Positions 30,303 to 41,094 of a stretch of DNA of 64,000 nt are shown one piece after another (within the stretch, counting starts at the first letter, position 1; every line of letters starts with the position of its first letter). The notes under the pieces are model-generated. The model ran no database searches. It saw only the letters and a list, made by a program, of their open reading frames with translations, and had not been told where the DNA came from. The position numbers and the translations under genes are program-made. This DNA comes from Ctena decussata (taxonomy: Eukaryota; Mollusca; Bivalvia; Lucinida; Lucinidae): contig OZ022508.1 in assembly GCA_963989385.1 (NCBI GenBank), forward strand, positions 28,976,166 through 29,040,165, written 5' to 3'.

Positions 30303-32036
30303 AGTAGCTTATGAGTGAAACAGTTAAAATACATGCACTTAACTCAAAAGGCAAAATATTTGCAAAACAATATGCTTTTTTGCTGCTGTTTGTTTGGGTA
30401 AACTTCTACTTTTATCTCTATTCCTAGAAAACAAAACCTTTTGCATACTTGTGTGCAAACACAAGAATAAATGTTGTCGCTCGACAGAACAGCTCGCCCG
30501 AACCAGTGCTTGCCCATCGCAAAGGCGAAGTTCTAAGTCTGTGACCTTGCCTTGGAAGTGACTATAGAGTGTGGTTCGCACCATATAGCACTTTAGGCAT
30601 GCACGTGCGTGTATTGTCAACCTATTTTAGAATAAAAAAAATCTTTCTCAGCAATAAACTTTATTATAAACTTACTAAAACGTCCACTTAAAATTTCAAA
30701 GTCCGTGACATTGGCCTTGAAGTAGAGTAGGGTAAGGGACTGAAGCTATTAAGCCTCCGTACCATTATCTGACATCAGTTCAAGTATCAAATAAATCCAT
30801 CATGGTATTGTAAAATAACGTCTTTAGAAAACTTAAACGAAATGCTTTTGAGCCGATACCCTTGACTGCAAGGTCACCCAATGGGATGGGGGAAGTATAT
30901 TTTGAAAACTCAAACCGGTACCTAACATCAGTTCAAATATATTACAAAATCCATCTAAATACGAAACAATATAATAATGCCTTTAGAAAAATTTAACCCA
31001 GCCCGAATTCCTTAACACATGACCAGACATCAAAGTCACTGAGCTAAACATTTTGGATCAGTAGTTAACTGCAGTCCAAGTATCACCCAAACGGATCCAT
31101 CCATGGGTTAAGAAGATATGGATATTTAAATTACTTCATCCAAAACATCTAATGCCAGTGCTTATACAGTCGAGGACGCTGAGAATGGCGCCGACGCCGG
31201 GATGAGTCCTGGGTAGGCTGCAACAGCTGTTCCCATGCTTTGTAAAATTTAACGCACTTATAATAATACTAATGACATATCTGAGATAGGTAGTGATAAA
31301 CATCTAATGTGAGAAGATATCGAAATTTGCCGAACAATAATCCCACGCAAGATGTTTCCAAGGCCAATGCACATGCCAAGTTTGAGAGAAATCAGTCAAA
31401 AATATTCAAAGTATCGAACTGAAACGAAGTGCTCTCGGACAGACGGACTCAAATTATCGAACTGAAACGAAGTGCTCATGGACAGACGGACGATCACACC
31501 GGTCGACAGCCAGCCGGAGAACATTATACCCCGACGATAAAGGGATACAAATTTGAAAACTTGCTATTTGGATTGAAAGACAGAGAACAGTTTCTTCACA
31601 AACTGTAATACGGACGCTTCGAATACTTGTTCCATTAATACCTTCACTACCCCACCAAGCAAATAGCATTTGAACAACTCTGAAATATGTTGATTCAGCG
31701 TCATGACGTTGAATCAACATTGATTCAACATTGTTTTGAATTCTAACACAGTGCGCCTATAGAAGCAATGGAAAGTTACCGTGTTTTATTCTGCAACAAT
31801 TCACAGTTTGGGGGCGCGTGAGTCTAATTGCCGACGTCACTGCAATTGCTGACGTAATTTTGTGACGTTTTGAGACGTTAGACGGGTTAATGTCTTTTTT
31901 TCTTTCTAAAATCGCCATAAAACCTCCATTTGTGTTAGATACAGTAAAGAATATTGGCGGGAGCATGAACGCTCTGGCAGGAAGGTTAGGAGAGTTTTTT
32001 TAGAAAAGAATAGTTTTTCGACGTTTTTGAGTGTTA

Positions 32037-32215
32037 GAATAGAAATATATCAGCTCTAGCAGTGAATTGTTGAGTAATAATTCACTGTTTGTCGGTCAGT
32101 TGTAAGTAGATATATCACCCGCGCTCCGCGCTCGTGATATGATCTACTTTACAACTGACCTCCAAACAGTGAATTATTACTCAACAATTCACTGCTAGAG
32201 CTGATCTATTTCTTA
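32037..32215. mobile_element. Foldback element family I, inserted in a family E element
   Basis: 'cagctctagcagtgaattgt' and 'gagtaataattcactgttt' pair with their complements around 'gcgctccgcgctc'. Family E halves lie on both sides (31687-31760 and 32215-32275). A second family I copy is at 35160-35305. Confidence 0.65.
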
Positions 32216-32379
32216 ATGACGTTGAATCACCATTGATTCAACGTTGTTTCACTATAACGTGCCTACTGGGATACTAAGTAGATGAGAAGACAATGATCAG
32301 GAACTGCCACAATAATGTTTTGCATCCTGCAACAAAAAACACCAAACGGGAAAGGAAAACAATAAAAACGCGGAAATAA

Positions 32380-32705
32380 ATGACTTGAGAAAAATTATTT
32401 GTTCGAGAAAATCTGGAGGTTCTGCTGAAAGAATTTCAGTTTGTAACGCCATTGAAAAATTGGCAGAGCATGGCATACACTGTTTGTAATGCTTCGAAAC
32501 CAATGAATGTCATATATCTGTTACCATAGCAGCAAAGAATTCATATTGATGTCAAAGTGACATCATTGAGACGTCATTCTGCAGAGCCACTAAGGACAAT
32601 AGTTTGTAATTCCATAGTTGCTATGGTAACAGATCTATGGCATCAGCTCAGTTTTGATTCGAGAGGAATATGGCATACAATGTATGTAATGCTCCTCTCC
32701 AATTA
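32380..32705. mobile_element. Foldback element family J, copy 1
   Basis: 'agcatggcatacactgttt' style hairpins sit within larger arms containing 'atctgttaccatagca' and its complement. The second copy is at 62795-63170. Confidence 0.65.
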
Positions 32706-32855
32706 TAAGTGAGATGCTACCTGAAATTTATACAACGGTTCCAAAAGTGTGATTTTCTCAAACCTATTATTCATTGTCAAAAATATATTCTCTGTTTAAA
32801 GACGGAGAGAAAAGCCAAGAGGACAGCTCTTCCCCAGCAGATGGCCATGAGGATA

Positions 32856-32995
32856 CTAACCGTTACTGGTAAACGCTGTGCTAGACTCAACTGCTTGTTT
32901 CACTAGCCCAGCCAGACTGTCCCCCTTTTCTCCCCAGCCATGTCCGTAGGCCTCGGCAGGATAAGCTGGTTCGCCGTGTTTTGGAATATCAAGAC
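32856..32995 (-). CDS. Ammonium transporter last exon (cytosolic tail)
   Basis: Acceptor tttcttacag, stop TAG at 32856-32858. It encodes [20 protein letters not shown] and a short polar tail ending TSNG. The HGEPAYP motif is strongly conserved in animal and bacterial Amt tails. A minus-strand AATAAA candidate lies about 1.1 kb downstream near 31780; it is unproven. Confidence 0.95.
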
Positions 32996-35900
32996 CTGTA
33001 AGAAAGAACAAATACAAAATGTACATGCGTATATCAAACCATATGAGACCTTATTTCTTTGCATACCGAAGAGTATCAATTAGATCTGCGATAACGGCTT
33101 TCTTCAGATGCGACACGGTTTTCGATCATTTCCTTCTTTATTCTATGTTGAAAAATTATCTTTCCGTTCAAGCCTGCAGCACACTCGACAAAAAACTTTC
33201 AAAATACCATTTCATTGAATAGTTATACTCTTTCCCCGGCAAACGTCTTAAACTACATTGGGTCGCGCGCACAGTAAGTTGGGGTTCATGTAAACTTTGC
33301 TAGCGACCCAATGTAGTTTATACTTCGATAAACACCAGAAAAATTAAGTTCATTGTTTATATTTACATTCTTTTGTATCTATTACTAGACCACAAATTTG
33401 CGTTAGGGGCTACAGTTGAAGAAGAAAAACGTTTATACGCAGTTTTTCTACTAAAAGCGGAACAGCATCAACGACGTAACAACGACGCCATAACGTCGCC
33501 TACGTCCAACCAGATTGGAGAACCATGGTTTATTTTGACGTCTCTTAACGCCATGTAACGTCGCATGAACCGATGTAGTTATTGAAGTATAAACTACATT
33601 ACGTTCTCATGGTTTACCAAAAGGCTTTCCAATAAATGCACGGAAAATGTAGATCTAAATATTTCTTCATATAAACATATGAGCCGCTACGTGAGAAAAC
33701 CAACAATGTGGTTGTGCGCCCAGCGCAGACTCAGATCAACCTGGACATCCACCCAGTCTGATCAGACTCTTCGCTTAGCGCTTAATGGGTAGCTAAGGGT
33801 CTAAGCTACCTCCATGCGGACAGCGAAGACTCTGATCAGACTGGGCGGATGCCCAGGCTGATCTGAGTCTGCGCTGGGCGCACAACCACATTGTTGGTTT
33901 TCTCGTGTCGCGGCTCAATTATGTTGTGACCCTCATTTATAGACCCGTCTCTCCGAAACTGTGCTAATGGGTGGGTGGGGTGGGGGTCACAACATATATT
34001 TTCATTGAATCTGTTAAGAAGACTACTATTTGGAAGTTTATCTGCAGAGTGCGGTAGACTGTATATCACATGGATTGTACCTCTTAACTCTCAATCTTAA
34101 AATTTTAATTACACGTTTCTACATTCAACCGAGGTGAATAAACATGATATTACCTTTAATTTCATATTCAAATGAAACTCGGAGAATTCTTGCCTTCTTC
34201 ATTGAAAAGAACATTATGATACAAAGAGCTGTGGTCCAACCAAAGATTGCCACCATTCCAGCCAGTTGCCATGCCAGATGCTAAAAGAGAGCACAAATAT
34301 TATTCCCAGTCCCACAGCAAGCTGAAACAACTTTGTATCCACGTTGACGGACCGTAACAACGTTGCATTGACGTGGATAAAAAACTGCATATTTTCCGCG
34401 ATTTTCTGTTTGAATCGAAATAGTTCAGCCCTTAGACTAATAGTAAGGACCTCTGGCGGTTGTAATGTAAATTTGCCTATAAAAATAGTCAAAATTAAAT
34501 TTTTGACATCCCCAAGAATTTCTCTTGAAATTTGTTGCTCTCAACTTCCCCTAACTGGCCATGAATTTAATTTTTGATTCTTTTGCACATAGACTTCAAT
34601 TTTTTTGTGGAAAAAAGCCAAATTTTGTAATTAAACGTAATGGAAACAGGAAAAGTTTTTTAAAGATATTTCCCCCCCCCCCCCCCGTGCCTCAGCTAGC
34701 CACTTTGCATGTATGTGTGTACTATCATAATACACATTATATGTGAGTGGCTTGCTGAGGCACGGGGGGAAACGATAGTCTACAGCTGAAAAACTGAAAA
34801 AGTGGGTGGGGTACTTACACCCTTTATATCTAAAAATAGGCTAAAGTCCTTAGTACTGAAAAAATATTGCATAATATCAGTAACAGTAGTGTGTATGTCA
34901 GTTTTAGCATAGTTATCAATTAAGATTTCGATGTCTTAGAAAACCAAATAAATGGATTTATTTTCAGAGACTGAAAAATTAACATACCCCTCTTGATAAA
35001 ATTGGTCTATGTTAGTCTAGAGGCATGATAATTTTTCAAAATCACTGTTAAAATGTCTTTATAGTACACAAGGCTACATATTATGCCAAATATTTCAACT
35101 TTTGTTGCCCGAGGAAGGTGCAGTAATTTGTCGAAAAATGGGCAAATATGCATTGATACTGTCAGAGGTCCTTTGTTGAGTAGTAAATAATTGTTTGACA
35201 GTCAGTTTTAAGTAGAAACATCACTCTCGCTCCGTGCTCACAACTGACTTCTGTACAGCGATTTATTACTCAACAAATTACTGTCAGAGCTGATGTATTT
35301 CTTTAATATAAGAGGAATAAAAGGGCGCCCTACTCATTTGGAAAAAATAGGGCAAGGACCGGCTGTGCTTGCAGCAGGTGCAGGATGGGGTCGCTTGAAT
35401 GTTTATACTCATCTACCTTTTTTATTCCTTTTCTGTTCCCTCTTTCTGAGAGACGGCTCGATATTGACTGAAAAACCGTCTCAAAGAGCCATTAAACGCA
35501 AAACAACGAACCATATACAACCATAAGAAAACAAACTGGGAACATTTGCAATGATTAACAAATGAGCCGCGACACGAGAAAACCAACAATGTGGTTGTGC
35601 GCCCAGCGCAGACTCAGATCAGCCTGGGCATCCGCCCAGTCTGATCAGAGTCTTCGCTGTCCGCATGGAGGTAGCTTAGACCCTTAGCTACCCTTTAAGC
35701 GCTTAGCGAAAAGTCTGAGCGGGCTAGGCGGATGCCCAGTCTGATCGAAGTCTGCGCTGGGCGCACAACCACATTGTTGGTTTTCTCGTGTCGCGGCTCA
35801 AATGCAAAACGTTATTGTCTGTATGATAAGTCCACCAACTAATGCTGTTTTTGAAAAGTTGATACGCGAGGCAGTCACGTCAAATAATCCGCCGAAATAC

Positions 35901-38900
35901 TGATTTATTTTCATTATAGCTGTAGTAACTGGCGCTGACAATTATTGATTGCATTGTTGTTTGGTCTTTCTTTGGTTTATCGGACTACCCACCATTCATT
36001 AAACAATTCGTTGAGCCCTGAGAATGATGCTTGGAAATGGTCAGCTCTTTTGATAGGGGAGAGTCGGGTAACTTCGGACAGGCGGGTAACTTTGGACATA
36101 CCATTGCAAACAGTGAAAATCTAGATGAGACGGGTCTCATCAGGATTTTCACAGTTTGGCCAGTTATTGTTTTGTTTTAGTTCCAGACAACTGACGTATA
36201 AAGGAAAAATGTCACTGTCCGAATTTACCCGCTGTCCGAAGTTACCCGACTCTCCCCTATCGAGTACAGTTACAGGTGATCAATCAGTGAACCGTTTCGC
36301 CGAAGACGTAAACAGAAAGGTAAAATGACTTTGGTCGTTTTCGACAGCTTTAAAAGTGCCTGGCATTGGCGCAAGAATAAAACGTTGCATTAGTTTGGCA
36401 CAGAATGGCGATCCCTGGCCCCGAGATTATAAAACTTTTTTCATGCTCAACTCAGCTGAGCATGAAATTTAAAATGCCCATTAATATAAAAATACCAAGA
36501 AATTCAGCATTTTTCAGGCTCAGATAAGCCAAGAAGGCTATTTTTTCTGCTCAGAAATATTAAAATGCCAACAATTGTTGGCATTTTAAAATTTATGAGC
36601 AGAAAAAATTTCATGCTCAGCTGAGTTGAGCATGAAAAAAGTTTTATAACCTTGGGGCCTGATGTTTTGCTTTAACACATCCTTGTTGACATAGGAGCTG
36701 CGACACGACAAAACCAACAAAGTGGCATGTGCGCCCAGCGTAGACTCAGATCAGACTGGACATCCTCAAAATCTGATAAGAGTCTTTGCTATGAGCTTAA
36801 AGGGTAGCTAAGGGTCTAAGCTAGCTCCATGCGGACAGCGAAGACTCTGGTCAGGCTGGGCGGATGCCCAGTCTGACCTGAGTCTTCGCTGGGCGCACAT
36901 GCCACTTTGCTGGTTTTGTCATGTCGCGGCTAAATTGTATATACATACCAGACCTGAAGCTCTGTCCCAGTTATAAACAATACCAAACTCCTGGGAGAAG
37001 AATGGAACAGCCAATACTCCTACTACGCCTCCTCCGAAGTGTACTGTAAAGAACAGGTGTTGCATGTGGCATTTAATTGAAGATGTTTAGCAAAAATACA
37101 TACGATAATAAAGGGTACAGTCAGCTCCCGATATCTCAAACAGTGATATCGCGAAGTTTTTTTCTTTTATAAAAGAATATAGTTTCGACTATTTTCTATT
37201 GTTATTTACATTTTAACTCCTATTATTTCAAACTACTCATATCTCAAAGTAAATTTTCTGGGACCAGAAAATTTACTTTCAGATATCAGTAGTTTGGGGT
37301 GAACATTGACTTTGAGATATCGACAGTTGACTGTATTTCACTTATATTGCCATTTTTATAGACATTTTCTGGACCTCGGAAAATTCTGTCATGATTAGTG
37401 CAGGGTGAGGAAAAAAAGAAATAGAAAATTTGAAATTGCTGTCAAAAAGTACAATAATTCAGAAATTATAACCGATTTGTTCAAAGATTTGAAATGAATC
37501 ATCGTGACCTTTTAATTCTATCGTAATCATACGTCGCTACATACAATATGTCTATTTCTTTCGGGACACCTTCACTTTGTAAAATGCATGTACTCGTCGT
37601 ATTTAGAGTTTTTATTGTGATAATGATTTCATACCAGATGCCGTTATTTCTTTTTCGTCTATAACGAAGCTCTCATGACGTCAGCACGACGTCAGCACAG
37701 CATCATGCACCTGCTGGGAGAGGACTTTAACAAGCAAGCACTTGACGTTGTTGCAAAATCACATGTCTGCTGAGTTTACAGCAAGCAGCAAATCATGCTA
37801 ACCTGCAGTGGCGTCCAGAGGGTCGTCCACTTTGAATTTAAACAAAACAAGCCACGTAGACAACATATAAGCAGCACCACCGAGGATTCCCACCACACAG
37901 GCTATGTAGGATTGATACTGATTGCAGCCGGCACATATAGCCACCTGAAAATGGAATTAATGGTCTGAAGAATTAATGAAAGCATTAAAACAATACCGTG
38001 AGTTACTTTGCTTTTCAATATGCATCTATCTCATGCCTTTGAGAGCGACAGTAAAATCATTGATCGGTCACGTTCGATGAACGTGAAAACCACAGCAGAC
38101 TATTACTCTGCATATAGAATGGAATTTAAGAAACATAAGATACAGGATCAGTCACAGCTCATGCTTATGAAATAGATGGATAGATGTCTTGCGATTTTAC
38201 TTCCTTTTAAACAGCATTTCAGTCTTATCAGGACGATGGGACGGCGATAATGAAGGGCTGTGAGCAGTGGAACCCCTTTATGGGTGGAAAGATTCTCGTC
38301 TTAAGCATAGACCAGCGCTTAACTCATGCTCAAAAAGGCTATTAAGTAAGAAAGCGAGACTCTGTTGAGTTCTCTTAAAAGTGTTATATGAAATGCCAAC
38401 TAAAAATGAAATAAAATTAAAACCCTGTCCTTATTTGTATGAAACATATATGAGCTGCGACACAAGAAAACCAATAAAGTGGCAAATGCGCCAAGCCAAG
38501 ACTCAGATCAGCCTGGGCATCCGCCCAGTCTGATCCGTCTTCACTGTCGGCATGGAGCTAGCTAAGACCCTAAGCTACCCTTTAAGCGCACAGCGAAGAC
38601 TCTGATCAGACTGGGCTGGTGCCCAGGCTGATCTGAGTCTTCACTCGGCGCTCATGCCATTTTGTTCGTTTTCTCGTGTCGCGACTCATATTACCATGCC
38701 AGTCAAACAACCGTTTAGAGTTGTCAGGTAACTCCACTTTTTATCACCAAAATATTTCGTCTTGTTCATTATCAGTGTCGTAAAAGCTCCTCCACAAGCC
38801 GCCATGACAGTATTCTTTACGGCAGTAGAGACTATAGCGCCCTCTCCAGGTGATGCTATGCTTCCTTGAGAGGAACCATTAAATGCAAAGAAACCAAACA

Positions 38901-41014
38901 CCAGAATGAACCCACCGAGAGAAGCAAGCTGAAATACAGGTAGAATCATACATATAAATCAAGCTTTCAATCATATATCGATCATGCACTCAATGCCGAA
39001 ATACGTTGTCTCGATGACGGTGCGACATTATGACGTTTCACAACGTCAAATTAATGCCGTATCAACTTCTGTGCAACGACCTGACGGCACATGTAAAAAT
39101 AACGAGGATTAAACGTCATGACGTCGCATCGATCAATCAACATCATGTTGACGTTATGTGCCCGATGGTCCGGTTACATATGACACAATTACACAATCGA
39201 GAGGTGACGCCAAGTCAAAGTACAAACATAAACGAACTTTTCTAGTAACACACAAATACAAAGGAATGAAAGAATAAACACCGATGCACAAATGAGGCAA
39301 GATGAATGAAGGTGAATTATTTAAATTAAAATATAAATTTCTACACATTTCCAATCATTTCCATCACATCAAACACAAAACCACGTTCAGACTCATTTAT
39401 AAAATGCTACTAAGCAAATAATTATCAAATTGCACGTTTTGTGCTTCAGGTATCTGACAATTTTTTGCAGACACTGCACTGCATTTCAAAATGGTGATAT
39501 TTTAGACCGGGTGTCTGTATTCTTAGGTCCTTAGGAAGAGGATATACTGCTATCTGAGGCCCTCCCAGAAATGTTTCGGAATTCATTTTCATTTACTTTT
39601 ACAACCGGCAGTGGTCGAGCAGTTAGAACGACTCGGTTATGGCGCAGAAAGTAGGCGGAAGGTCGTGATTTCGAAACCGGGCTTGGCCATCCTTGGCCGT
39701 TTTGTGTTCGGACATCGTCGAAGGACTCTCTCATTTAACAGTAAATGGGTACCTGTTTCGAATCAGGAAAGGATAAGACAGCGAAGGGGAGAGGGACACG
39801 CTCCGCTTTTCATATGCTGCGCACAAGATACAGTGGGCCTCTAACCCCCACTGCCCCTACGGCTACTAGTTTATGGGTTTACCTGTTTACAACCATACAA
39901 CTGACACATAACTGATCTTACCGGTACAGAATGTCCTTTTATATCCACGGGCTGTTTAGTTTCCTTATCAAAGCGCCCTATTCGAGGCCCAAGAGCCCAG
40001 GCTCCCACAAAGGCAGCTATCCCACCCATCATGTGGACCACTCCGCTACCCGCAAAGTCCTGTAAAATGTTGAAAACAAAGCTCCAGATAAGAAAGATAT
40101 TAAGGACAATTCACAGATATTTTTTTTATTTCTCACAGAAAACATATGTTTTGACCCCTCATTAGAACCGTCTCGACGAGACGGTTCTAATGAGGGGTCA
40201 CAAAATCTTTTTTAAGGAGGAAAGGAAAATTTTCACAAAATTATCCCTTTTGACCCCTTATCGACTGGAACACTGTAAAGTATTAGTAAGTGCGAGGCCT
40301 AATAAAGGTGAATGGGTTCACCTCCATCTTTTTCTGACATTTTACTAAGGAAAACAACTTTTGTGAATTCTTACTGGCTTCCCTGGAAGACATAGTCCTT
40401 TTTAAATGAAGTCTATTCTTGCAGAAAAGAATTTGCTATCCTAGGAAAGCAAATTCTTTCCTTAAGAGTAGACTATAAGTGAATGAGTGTTCTTAGGGTA
40501 GCAAATTCTTTCCTTTGATAGTTTGCTGCACACTGACAGGGCGACAAAATGAAAAATACAGGGTTACCCCCCCCCCCCCCCCCCCCGATTGTGTACCCAT
40601 ATACCTTAAAAAGACGCTATTGTGTCGTACGACGGACCATTACATCAACATGAAAAGAAGCGATGCATCCGTCCGAAAGAGTGAACTTAACGTCTTTAAG
40701 TGTTAGATAGAGCATAGTTCATCCGCTTGTACAGATATAATCCGCGAGCTTTAGCGAGTGGATTATCGACCGTACAGGCGAAAGAACATTGCTCTGTGAC
40801 TGTCTCTCTTATAGCTCTATTTATTGGTATCTCAAACTTAAGATTTGGTATTTGGGGATTGTGCTATAATTTTATCAAAACTATTGTAGTTGGAAAAATA
40901 TCTCAATATTTAGGCTTAGGCGAATTACACCCCATTGTTCGAACAAGACTGGTGATGCCAATAAATCAAGTACCTGTATTGGTACAAAGCCAAGAATCCC
41001 TCCATCATGGCATA

Positions 41015-41094
<80 letters not shown>

